This document shows, piece by piece, positions 1 to 5,936 of a stretch of 8,720 nt of DNA. Every line of letters starts with the position of its first letter. The first letter of the stretch is position 1. The DNA comes from Candidatus Aerophobota bacterium (GTDB lineage: Bacteria > Aerophobota > Aerophobia > Aerophobales > B3-G15). The notes under the pieces are model-generated. The model did not search any database. It saw nothing but the letters and a program-made list of their open reading frames with translations, and had not been told where the DNA came from. Both the position numbers and the translations under genes were made by a program. The stretch covers positions 1 to 8,720 of the forward strand of contig JAUWJJ010000031.1 of NCBI GenBank assembly GCA_030607765.1, written 5' to 3'.

Positions 1-353
1 TTAAGCAAAATATGGTCCCAATATATAGGATAGGGTTTATCACAGCCCATCCCGGTTAAAAGTATACCACCACTCTCAGCTTGTTTGGTGATATTATTAA
101 TTACTTGAGCTGTCCAATTGGCATTAGCCTTAAATTCTGAAGGATTGTACCTTATAATAATTGCATCTGTTGGACAAAGTGTCTCGCAAAAATGGCAGCC
201 AACGCATCTCGTAGAATCACTATTTACCTCATCAAACTCTGGGTCATATGTATGGACATCATTGGAGCACATTCGACAACAGACTTGACACCTGATGCAC
301 TTATCATCATCCCGCTCCACTATAAACTCTGGACGAACCTTTGGTTTGGCCAT
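1..353 (-). CDS. gltB: Glutamate synthase, archaeal-type ferredoxin/FMN subunit (N-terminal part)
   Basis: This is the N-terminal 117 residues of a stand-alone glutamate synthase catalytic subunit, the part that uses ammonia released by an amidotransferase to aminate 2-oxoglutarate. Two [4Fe-4S] ferredoxin motifs are visible: C19-x2-C22-x2-C25-x3-C29, then C50-x2-C53-x2-C56-x3-C60-P. They are followed by the start of the FMN-binding synthase domain, with the stretch GGILLTGMGCDKPYPIYWDH at about residues 95-114. Family members of this type are around 500 aa, so most of the gene lies beyond the left edge. The ATG at 353 is preceded by a modest AGGA/GAAG site, and an in-frame TAG lies four codons upstream, so no earlier start is possible. 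The amidotransferase gene upstream supplies the glutaminase half. In this family electrons are expected from ferredoxin or an NAD(P)H partner. The first cluster lacks the usual Pro after its last Cys, a small deviation. A third subunit (the GXGXG domain) is expected outside the window. Confidence 0.88.
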   Translation of the reverse strand, partial: MAKPKVRPEFIVERDDDKCIRCQVCCRMCSNDVHTYDPEFDEVNSDSTRCVGCHFCETLCPTDAIIIRYNPSEFKANANWTAQVINNITKQAESGGILLTGMGCDKPYPIYWDHILL

Positions 354-441
354 AACTTCATCCTATTTAAGTTAAATCCGAATTCGACAAAACCATTAAT
401 TTATTAAATCGCTCACCGAGGCTGTTTCACAACGATAACCA

Positions 442-516
442 GTGAGAAGTAATATGTAAAGGGTAAAAAAACGCTTTTACTTCTTTACTTATCACTTACC
501 ACTCATTACCAACCAC
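442..516. repeat. Inverted array of 7-bp units inside the glutamate synthase operon
   Basis: The 234-bp gap between the amidotransferase and synthase genes holds a phased heptad repeat. Four units of form GTRANNN lie back to back at 442-469 (for example GTGAGAA and GTAATAT). After a short centre containing acgc come units of the opposite orientation, NNNYYAC, at 482-516 (for example TCTTTAC, TTATCAC, TCATTAC). One further TTTTAC copy at 475-480 is out of phase by one base. The arms can pair imperfectly around the centre (GTAAAA with TTTTAC, GTAAAG with CTTTAC), giving a long, bulged hairpin in the operon mRNA. The same unit type recurs at 5937-6036. No ORF or clear terminator was seen in the rest of the gap. 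The function is unknown. Confidence 0.7.
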
Positions 517-587
517 AAGAGGGAAGCGACTGTTCTAAGACACTGAAGGAAAGGAACAACAATAAAACGCCGAATCCAGGTTAAAAA

Positions 588-1667
588 TTAATTTAGTTTT
601 GCTATAATTGCTTCACCTGCCTTAGGACTCCACACTCTATTCGGAAAAGAGCAAACTTCCCTTATCGCTGATTCCTCAGATGCAATATAAAGATTATCGC
701 CCTTGGTAGCAGCAACTAAAGGCCTTAGCTTAATTCTATCATTTAATCCCATCATTGTATCATTATTTGCTACAATGATAGAAAAAGGACCGTTAAGCAA
801 TGCACTTGCATAGATGATGCGCAGCATCTTAAAGATTTTTTGTTTATCCTTGTCCATCCTATCTATCTCATCCCAAAAAGGAGGAGCCAAGATATTGGTT
901 ACTGTTTCAAGAGATAAGTTATGTTTTCTCACTAAAAGATCAAAAAGATAGGTTATGACCTCAGTATCAGTAAAAAACGAACAGCGATATCCATAGTTTA
1001 AAAGAAACCTTCTATTTATCCCATAAGATGAAATTTCCCCATTGTGTACAACTGACCAACTCAAAAATCCAAAGGGATGTGCTCCACCCCACCAACCAAC
1101 AGTATTGGTAGGGAATCTACCATGAGCTATCCAGATGTATCCCTCGTACTCCTCTAATTTGTAAAATTTAGCTATATCCTTGGGATACCCTACTCCCTTG
1201 AATATGCCCATATTTTTGCCACTTGATGCTACAAATGCACCTTTAATTCGAGCATTTATGTTCACTATAGTTTTTGCCACAAAGTCTCCTTCCGTTAAAT
1301 CGTAATCCAGTTTTCTTCTTTTTTCCTTTGGCCGCAGGAAATACCTCCATAGAAGGGGTCTATATTTTATAGATTCAACCTCACGTGTGGGTATAAGCTC
1401 ATCTTTTTCAATGTTATAATTGTCCCTGAGATGATTCTCTGTCTCATTCATACTGGATCTGTTTTCATACATTATATGAAAACAGTAAAGGTTTTTAAAT
1501 TCTGGGTATATGCCATAGCCAGCAAATCCACCACCCAAGCCGTTGGCTCGCTCCCTCATAGAGGATATCATCTCAATGATATCCTTGCTCGAAAATCTCT
1601 TGCCGCTCTGGCTCATTACCCCAGCTATTCCACAACCACCTATCTGTTTTTCTCTAAATTCATTCAT
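588..1667 (-). CDS. Class II glutamine amidotransferase, glutaminase subunit of split glutamate synthase
   Basis: This is a 359-residue Ntn-type glutamine amidotransferase corresponding to the N-terminal domain of bacterial GltB. It should hydrolyse glutamine and pass ammonia to the synthase subunit encoded next. The nucleophile is Cys12 in GGCGIAG; the 11 residues before it would have to be removed as a propeptide, as in Bacillus PurF. Further family signatures are GRFPTNTVGWWGGAHPFG, then VHNGEISS (oxyanion and glutamine-binding Asn-Gly), then TDTEV, and SEESAIRE near the C-terminus. The start is uncertain. The reading frame is open from a TTG at 1679 and a GTG at 1676, but the ATG at 1667 is preferred because it gives the short propeptide and has a GGTG about six bases upstream. 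Only about 19 bp separate it from glnA, so the genes are probably cotranscribed. Function as a glutamate synthase subunit is inferred from family resemblance and context. Confidence 0.85.
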   Translation of the reverse strand: MNEFREKQIGGCGIAGVMSQSGKRFSSKDIIEMISSMRERANGLGGGFAGYGIYPEFKNLYCFHIMYENRSSMNETENHLRDNYNIEKDELIPTREVESIKYRPLLWRYFLRPKEKRRKLDYDLTEGDFVAKTIVNINARIKGAFVASSGKNMGIFKGVGYPKDIAKFYKLEEYEGYIWIAHGRFPTNTVGWWGGAHPFGFLSWSVVHNGEISSYGINRRFLLNYGYRCSFFTDTEVITYLFDLLVRKHNLSLETVTNILAPPFWDEIDRMDKDKQKIFKMLRIIYASALLNGPFSIIVANNDTMMGLNDRIKLRPLVAATKGDNLYIASEESAIREVCSFPNRVWSPKAGEAIIAKLN

Positions 1668-1686
1668 TAAAGACACCAAATCCGGG

Positions 1687-3018
1687 TTAAAGCATAGGAA
1701 ATAGTTTTTTCATTTCATATTCGGTTAATTGGATACGGTAATCCTCCCACTCCTTTTTTTTTAACTCGATAAGCCTTGAAAGGATATGATCACCCAGGGT
1801 CTTTTTAACAAGTTTACTTTGCTCACATATAGATATTGCCTCTCCTAAATTCCCCGGAAGGGATTCTATCCCTAACTCCTTTCTCTCCTCACCAGAGAGA
1901 TGATATAAGTTTTTCTCAATCGGCTCTGAAATCCCGTACTCCTTTTCTATTCCCTCTAATCCTGCATTGAGCATCACGGCAAAAGTAAGGTAAGGATTGC
2001 AGGATGGATCAGGGCATCTAAATTCTGCCCTGGTTGCCTTTTCTTTTCCCGGATAGTACTCTGGGACACGAATCAAGGCTGAGCGATTTCTCTTCGACCA
2101 GGCGATATAGATTGGTGCCTCATACCCTGGAATAAGCCTTTTATATGAATTTACCCATTGAGCAAAAATAAGGCTCATCTCAGGAGCATGTTTAAGCTCT
2201 CCAGCAATGAATTTTTTGCCCACATCGCTCAGATAATATTTATCATCCGGAGAAAAAAATACATTCTTATCTTTATTGAAGAGTGATTGATGGATATGCA
2301 TACCGCTTCCATTCTGGCCAAATAATGGCTTTGGCATAAAGGAAGCATACACCCCATACTTATGGGCTATTTCCTTAACCACGATTTTATAGGTAATGAC
2401 ATTATCGGCCATTGCCAGAACATCGGTGTATTTTATATCGATCTCGTGTTGACTTGGACCAACTTCATGGTGAGAATATTCAACGGGAATACTCATAGAT
2501 TCCAGGGCAAAGATTGTATCTCTGCGAAGGTCACTTGCCACATCCAGAGTGGTCAAATCGAAATATCCGCCCTTATCCAATGTCTCTGGAACCTGATCAT
2601 CCTTGAAATAAAAATACTCTATCTCTGGTCCAACATAGTAATGCTCAAAACCCATTTTTCTCATCCGTTTTAAGGCCCTTTTTAAGACATACCTTGGATC
2701 GCCTTCATAGGGCTGCTTTTCCGGAGTCAAGATGTCACATATCATTCGAGCAACTTTTCTTTCCTGGGGTCGCCAGGGAAGTATCTGAAAAGTAGTCGGA
2801 TCCGGGAAGGCTATCATATCGCTTTCCTCAATTGGCTGATAGCCAGTAATTGATGAGCCATCAAAGCCCATACCATTTTCCAATGCTCTTTTTAACTCCC
2901 CATCGGTAATGGCGAAACTCTTAACCTGGCCAAGAATATCTATGAACCATAACCTGATAAATTTGACACCCTTCTCTTTTGCTATCCTTAGCACATCTTC
3001 TTTAGTTTTTGTATTCAT
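1687..3018 (-). CDS. glnA: Glutamine synthetase, type I-alpha
   Basis: This gene encodes a 443-residue glutamine synthetase (ATP + glutamate + NH3 to glutamine), expected to form a cytosolic dodecamer. Active-site elements appear in order: the Asp loop FDGSSITGY (52-60), metal ligands E132 and E134 in GPEIEYF, E185 and E192 in HHEVGPSQHEID, H241 in NGSGMHIH, the flexible-loop Glu300 in PGYEAP, and E332/R334 in AEFRCPDPSCNPYL. The length matches the alpha subtype (Bacillus subtilis 444 aa) and there is no room for the insertion of the beta subtype. NLYHLSGEER at 370-379 has a Tyr at the place of the enterobacterial adenylylation site, but the surrounding motif is not the modified one. Arg62, needed for glutamine feedback inhibition and inter-subunit signalling in B. 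subtilis, is Pro62 here in a gap-free alignment of that region. The ATG is preceded by AAGGAG at a six-base spacing. The glnK gene lies 45 bp upstream. Confidence 0.97.
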   Translation of the reverse strand: MNTKTKEDVLRIAKEKGVKFIRLWFIDILGQVKSFAITDGELKRALENGMGFDGSSITGYQPIEESDMIAFPDPTTFQILPWRPQERKVARMICDILTPEKQPYEGDPRYVLKRALKRMRKMGFEHYYVGPEIEYFYFKDDQVPETLDKGGYFDLTTLDVASDLRRDTIFALESMSIPVEYSHHEVGPSQHEIDIKYTDVLAMADNVITYKIVVKEIAHKYGVYASFMPKPLFGQNGSGMHIHQSLFNKDKNVFFSPDDKYYLSDVGKKFIAGELKHAPEMSLIFAQWVNSYKRLIPGYEAPIYIAWSKRNRSALIRVPEYYPGKEKATRAEFRCPDPSCNPYLTFAVMLNAGLEGIEKEYGISEPIEKNLYHLSGEERKELGIESLPGNLGEAISICEQSKLVKKTLGDHILSRLIELKKKEWEDYRIQLTEYEMKKLFPML

Positions 3019-3063
3019 CCTCTTCTCCTTAATAATTTGAGATTTTTAATTATAAGACTTATC

Positions 3064-3402
3064 TTAGATTACGATTTCTCCTCTTTCCCCTGTTCTTATC
3101 CTTACTGCATCTTGCACCGGGATGATGAATATCTTTCCATCACCAATCTCACCTGTCTTTGCTGCAGTGGAAATAGCTTCTACAACATCTTCTACCTCTT
3201 TATCTTTAACCACAATTTCAACCTTCATCTTTGGTAAAAATTCTCGTTTGTATTGTCTGCCCCTGAACTGCTGAATCCTACCCTTTTGTTTTCCATGACC
3301 TTCCACATGGGATATCGTCAACCCAGGATAACCTATTTTCTTTAGTTGTTCTTTTACTTCATTGAATTTATTAACCCGCATTATCACTTCAATCTTCTTC
3401 AT
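3064..3402 (-). CDS. glnK: PII nitrogen signal protein GlnK
   Basis: This gene encodes a 112-residue PII protein, the trimer that senses 2-oxoglutarate and ATP/ADP and plugs the AmtB ammonium channel when nitrogen is plentiful. The core landmarks are MKKIEVIMR at the start, the Walker-like GHGKQKG (35-41), the T-loop RIQQFRGRQYKREFLPK containing Tyr51 (the uridylylation position in proteobacteria), and the C-terminal signatures TGEIGDGKIFIIPV and RIRTGERG. Three ATG codons stand in a row. The third is chosen because the AGGAGG site lies seven bases before it but only one base before the first; this start also gives the standard 112-residue length and puts the T-loop Tyr exactly at position 51. 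Coupling directly behind amtB is the classic arrangement and supports GlnK rather than a paralogue for another target. Whether Tyr51 is modified cannot be told; no uridylyltransferase gene is present here. Confidence 0.97.
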   Translation of the reverse strand: MKKIEVIMRVNKFNEVKEQLKKIGYPGLTISHVEGHGKQKGRIQQFRGRQYKREFLPKMKVEIVVKDKEVEDVVEAISTAAKTGEIGDGKIFIIPVQDAVRIRTGERGEIVI

Positions 3403-3409
3403 CATCATA

Positions 3410-3415
3410 CCTCCT
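3410..3415 (-). promoter_or_regulatory. Shine-Dalgarno site that fixes the glnK start
   Basis: A consensus AGGAGG lies one base before the first of three consecutive ATG codons, four before the second and seven before the third. Ribosome spacing rules favour the third ATG at 3402. Confidence 0.85.
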
Positions 3416-3422
3416 ATAGTCC

Positions 3423-4796
3423 TTACTCTTCAATAGAAATAAAATTAGGATAAGCACTTGTTCCATGCTCAACAATATCCAGACCCTGAAGTTCTTCCTC
3501 GGGAGAGACACGGATGCCGAAAGTCCTATCCATTACTTTAAAGACAAGATAACCCATACCAAAGGCCCAACCAGCGCACACTGCGGCACCAATTATCTGA
3601 GCAATCAACTGTCCCCAGCCCCCACCATAAAATAAGCCAGTGACATAGGGTAGCTCTAAGGAATAATTTCCATAGGTTCCATCAGCAAATAAGCCTAAAG
3701 CGATTAATCCCCAGATGCCATTTATACCGTGAACGCTCACTGCTCCCACTGGATCATCGATTCCCCGGGATTCGAGGAAAAGCACGCCTAATACCACCAA
3801 CACTCCAGCGATGAGACCAATTACCACTGCAGCCCAAGCCTCAACCCAGGCACAGGAAGCAGTAATAGCTACCAATCCTGCCAATGCACCGTTTAAAGTT
3901 ATACCCAGATCGTATTTTTTTGTCCTAAGAAATGTAATTACCATTGCTATAAAGGCTGCTGCAGCAGCTGCCAAATTGGTATTTGCTACAATTACAGAAA
4001 TTCTTAAATGATGAGCGGAGAGAGTGCTCCCCCCGTTAAATCCGAACCAACCAAACCAAAGGAGGAATGTTCCCAGAGTGGCTAAGGTCATACTGTGTCC
4101 AGGGATGGCTTGTGCTTTACCCTTTATGAACTTTCCAAAACGCGGGCCTAATACTATTGCTCCTGCTAAACCAACCATCCCTCCAATGGTGTGAACTATT
4201 CCTGAGCCAGCAAAATCCAAGTGTCCCATACCAAAGGGTAATTTGGAGAGCCAACCTCCACCCCAGACCCAATGACCATAAATAGGATAAATAACCGCAC
4301 TTATTACCACAGTATAGATAAGATAAGCCTTAAACTTAAGCCTTTCCGCCACTGCACCAGAAACGATAGTGGCCGCTGTAGCACAAAAGACAATTTCAAA
4401 CATATAAAGCAGATATCTACCCACATCATATTCCTTGCCCGCTAAAAACCAACCTGTTGTTCCAAATAATCCAGCTTTATCGACACCAAACATTAGAGCA
4501 AATCCCACTGCCCAATACACCAGAGAGCCGATAACATAGTCCATCGTATTTTTGGTCATAAGATTGGTAGCATTTTTGGCCCTGCAGAATCCCGCCTCTA
4601 CCATAGCAAATCCTGGCTGCATCAAGAACACCAAGAAAGCACAGATAAGAATCCAGACATAATCTACCGGAGCGCCTGGATTCACCCTGAGAGTCTCTAC
4701 TCCAACAGGGTCTCCTGCGGCGAAAGCCGCCAATGGAAATAGGATCAAGCACCCAGTTAATATCATTAATGCAGCTTTTCTTAGTTGTTTATACAT
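3423..4796 (-). CDS. amtB: Ammonium transporter Amt/AmtB
   Basis: This gene encodes a 457-residue inner-membrane ammonium channel. From the ATG at 4796 it begins with a signal-peptide-like segment (MYKQLRKAALMIL..., small residues AFA/AG near 24-28), followed by about eleven hydrophobic helices. Family motifs are EAGFCRAKNATN, the pore tryptophan in GHWVWGGGWL (W178), the DFAG aspartate (D194), and the twin pore histidines H202 (GIVHTIGG) and H357 (SVHGINGIWG). WFGFNGGS and the C-terminal tail EEELQGLDIVEHGTSAYP, which contacts PII, are also present. The frame is also open from a TTG at 4829 and an ATG at 4812-4814, but the TTG lies in the U-rich tail of a terminator hairpin. Only the 4796 ATG has a good ribosome site (AGGAAG, nine bases away) and gives a normal signal peptide. 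It is the first gene of the nitrogen operon, followed by glnK after about 20 bp. Confidence 0.96.
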   Translation of the reverse strand: MYKQLRKAALMILTGCLILFPLAAFAAGDPVGVETLRVNPGAPVDYVWILICAFLVFLMQPGFAMVEAGFCRAKNATNLMTKNTMDYVIGSLVYWAVGFALMFGVDKAGLFGTTGWFLAGKEYDVGRYLLYMFEIVFCATAATIVSGAVAERLKFKAYLIYTVVISAVIYPIYGHWVWGGGWLSKLPFGMGHLDFAGSGIVHTIGGMVGLAGAIVLGPRFGKFIKGKAQAIPGHSMTLATLGTFLLWFGWFGFNGGSTLSAHHLRISVIVANTNLAAAAAAFIAMVITFLRTKKYDLGITLNGALAGLVAITASCAWVEAWAAVVIGLIAGVLVVLGVLFLESRGIDDPVGAVSVHGINGIWGLIALGLFADGTYGNYSLELPYVTGLFYGGGWGQLIAQIIGAAVCAGWAFGMGYLVFKVMDRTFGIRVSPEEELQGLDIVEHGTSAYPNFISIEE

Positions 4797-4827
4797 TTTT
4801 ATTTTCTTCCTCATTTTAATTTTTTCC

Positions 4828-4885
4828 AAAATAAAAGGGCGTCCAATCCATAAGCCTTACTTTGGCTGTTAAATTGGACGCCCTT
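4828..4885 (-). terminator. Intrinsic terminator (attenuator) in the amtB leader
   Basis: In the minus-strand transcript a perfect 13-bp stem is formed by AAGGGCGTCCAAT (4885-4873) and ATTGGACGCCCTT (4847-4835). It closes a 25-nt loop that contains a small inner AGCC/GGCT hairpin. The stem is followed at once by a U-rich tail (UUAUUUU). The amtB ribosome site and start lie only about 20-35 nt beyond, which leaves no room for another promoter. RNA polymerase must therefore read through this hairpin to express the operon, making it an attenuator rather than merely the end of the upstream sigma gene. Confidence 0.85.
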
Positions 4886-4956
4886 GCCCATTTCATTAAG
4901 CAACTATGCCTGTATTAAAATATTAAACGTTTTTCCTCATCGAACACCTTTGTTCG
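4875..4956 (-). promoter_or_regulatory. Candidate ANTAR-type antitermination RNA site of the amt-glnK-glnA-glt operon
   Basis: Three short hairpins line up before and into the terminator on the minus-strand RNA. The first (4956-4941) is CGAAC-AAAGGU-GUUCG. The second (4911-4898) is AGGC-AUAGUU-GCUU, containing one G-U pair. The third (4890-4875) is UGGGC-AAGGGC-GUCCA, also with one G-U pair. All three have six-base loops with A at position 1 and G at position 4, the known loop signature recognised by ANTAR-domain antiterminators such as EutV and NasR. Hairpins two and three are only seven bases apart. The third occupies most of the 5' arm of the terminator, so the two structures exclude each other, as in known ANTAR targets. 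The assignment is inference from structure; stems two and three are short, and no ANTAR gene is in the window. Confidence 0.6.
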
Positions 4957-4969
4957 TAATAGTTTAGCT

Positions 4970-4999
4970 TTTCTAAAATTTTCCTCTTTTCTCTGTCAA
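4970..4999 (-). promoter_or_regulatory. Possible promoter for the amtB operon
   Basis: A perfect -35 box TTGACA lies at 4999-4994 on the minus strand. The best -10 candidate is TAGAAA (4 of 6 matches) after 18 bases. Placed here, transcription would start just upstream of the leader hairpins and yield a leader of roughly 160 nt. The weak -10 keeps confidence low; read-through from the sigma gene's strong promoter is an alternative. Confidence 0.35.
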
Positions 5000-5075
5000 T
5001 TAAGAAGTAGCTGCCCAATTCATTGGGCGAATTTAATGTGCCGATAAATCGGCAAGCTACAGCTCGCAATGACGG
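4993..5075. repeat. Palindromic repeat element able to form a two-hairpin cruciform
   Basis: An outer stem GTAGCT (5007-5012) / AGCTAC (5055-5060) encloses two perfect hairpins: GCCCAAT-tc-ATTGGGC (5013-5028) and GCCGAT-aa-ATCGGC (5040-5053). The outer flanks are weakly inverted copies of each other: CTGTCA at 4993-4998 against TGACGG at 5070-5075, the latter within CTCGCAATGACGG. From memory, ends of the type CGTCATTGCGAG are common in dispersed palindromic repeats of many bacterial genomes, so this is probably a small non-coding mobile or REP-like element. The 5076-5183 stretch beside it, up to the sigma gene stop, shows no gene. Confidence 0.6.
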
Positions 5076-5183
5076 ATGTGTAGTTCCACATTTTTTTAGG
5101 AAAACTTACCTATTGCCTTTGTTCTAACTATAATAATGTACGCTCAATTATATAAAGTAAAAATCTCTCACTTTTGGTAACCT

Positions 5184-5693
5184 TTATCTTTTTACCTTTG
5201 CCTGACATTTCTTTACTATGCCTTGTTTCAATTTAACAATCCTTACATGAGAAACCCTCAATTTATATCCTACTTCTCTCACTGTGTAACCCTCTAACAA
5301 AAGAGAAAAGACATTTTTCTCCTTTTCTGAAAGCTCCCCTTTTACTTCCCCAAAGGTTAATTTTTTGTACCCATCCAAAGAATCTCTTTCATTATTACTC
5401 GGTAAAATGTCCCTTAATATACCTCCATTCTCATCAATAGGTGTCTCTAAGCTTAAAATCTTTATGTTATCTTTTGCTTTTCGAAGATAGTTTAATATAT
5501 GAAATTCACAACCTTTAATTATATAAACCTCATTCATATTTGCAGGTATCCCATCCTTAAAATTATTCCATAGATGAACCAACATCTCCTGATAAAGGTC
5601 TTCTTCGTCGACAAAAGAGACATAGCCTTTGTAGCGGCTAGATAACCGCTTTAACTTTGGCGATACTTTTTCAGATAATGCTTGAAAGTCCAT
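5184..5693 (-). CDS. Small sigma-70 family RNA polymerase sigma factor
   Basis: This gene encodes a 169-residue protein with the two-domain layout of small sigma factors. A region 2-like helical segment spans about residues 25-75 (FVDEEDLYQEMLVHLWNNF, then a segment with HILNYLRKAKD). After a linker, a region 4-like helix-turn-helix covers about 120-160 (LSEKEKNVFSLLLEGYTVREVGYKLRVSHVRIVKLKQG). It would direct RNA polymerase to a specific promoter set, or act as a sigma-like DNA-binding regulator; its targets are unknown. The ATG at 5693 is preferred: it follows a run of seven G five bases upstream and gives the compact start MDFQALSEKV. The frame is open further upstream, with a GTG at 5738 and an ATG at 5726, but that part overlaps a T-rich terminator-like element and would encode an unusual hydrophobic extension. 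No anti-sigma gene is adjacent. It precedes the amtB operon on the same strand, with about 390 bp between. Confidence 0.8.
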   Translation of the reverse strand: MDFQALSEKVSPKLKRLSSRYKGYVSFVDEEDLYQEMLVHLWNNFKDGIPANMNEVYIIKGCEFHILNYLRKAKDNIKILSLETPIDENGGILRDILPSNNERDSLDGYKKLTFGEVKGELSEKEKNVFSLLLEGYTVREVGYKLRVSHVRIVKLKQGIVKKCQAKVKR

Positions 5694-5710
5694 ATCAACC
5701 CCCCCATTCA

Positions 5711-5784
5711 AAATAAAAAAAGGCATTCCCTCGCTCACCTTGCGTAGAAAACACCTTTGTTTTTTCGATACCGACTTTGTATCG
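5711..5784 (-). promoter_or_regulatory. Hairpin leader with possible attenuator before the sigma gene
   Basis: On the minus-strand RNA, a 6-bp hairpin CGATAC/GTATCG with the seven-base loop AAAGUCG (5784-5766) is followed two bases later by AAAAC-AAAGGU-GUUUU (5763-5748). The second loop has the same sequence as the first hairpin loop of the amtB leader. Downstream, UGCCUU followed by U-rich sequence (UUUUUAUUUU) at 5725-5711 could pair with AAGGUG at 5741-5736, or with AAAGGUG at 5758-5752 inside the second hairpin. Either pairing gives a weak terminator-like stem with two G-U pairs. The layout resembles the amtB leader, but P1 has a 7-base loop and the terminator stem is poor, so ANTAR control is only a possibility. 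Confidence 0.4.
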
Positions 5785-5787
5785 CCT

Positions 5788-5816
5788 AAGTAGCTTTTTA
5801 TCTAAAAAAACTACTT
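5788..5816 (-). other. AT-rich hairpin in the sigma gene leader
   Basis: AAGTAG (5816-5811) pairs with CTACTT (5793-5788), and the stem continues inward through a U-run and an A-run to about 11-12 bp with a small UAGAU-type loop. It lies just upstream of the two smaller hairpins and may be part of a structured leader. On the plus strand the same sequence ends in TTTT and looks terminator-like, but no plus-strand gene precedes it. Confidence 0.4.
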
Positions 5817-5890
5817 TTTCCCATTGGATATCTTTTCTAAAAGATTATTCCTTCTCCCCCTTTTAAAGCATCCTCTATCTTACATAAATA

Positions 5891-5918
5891 ATTATAATAT
5901 AAATTTGAGAGCTGTCAA
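5891..5918 (-). promoter_or_regulatory. Strong sigma-A type promoter for the sigma gene
   Basis: A perfect -35 TTGACA (5918-5913) and a perfect -10 TATAAT (5896-5891) are separated by 16 bp of AT-rich sequence. Transcription would start near 5884, leaving an untranslated leader of about 190 nt before the ATG at 5693. That length fits the hairpins seen there and suggests post-initiation control. Confidence 0.85.
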
Positions 5919-5936
5919 GATATCGCAAAAATTGTA

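Noticed and set aside
192..407. Plus-strand 71-codon ORF over the left end
   Set aside because: It lies antisense to the ferredoxin-type glutamate synthase gene, whose cysteine motifs are clear; the plus-strand protein has no recognisable features.
1431..2673. Plus-strand ORFs within the amidotransferase and glnA genes
   Set aside because: They are antisense to strongly conserved enzymes and have no ribosome sites or recognisable protein features.
4797..4829. Upstream TTG (4829) or ATG (4814) starts for amtB
   Set aside because: The TTG lies in the terminator's U-rich tail, both lack a good ribosome site, and both would add a basic extension in front of a normal signal peptide.
4885..4915. 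Possible sigma-54 promoter (GG...GC pattern) before amtB
   Set aside because: The GG-to-GC distance is 7 bases instead of the required 10, and it falls within the hairpin leader.
5076..5097. ATGTG/CACAT hairpin followed by seven T on the plus strand, resembling a terminator
   Set aside because: The stem is only 5 bp and no plus-strand gene precedes it, so there is nothing for it to terminate.
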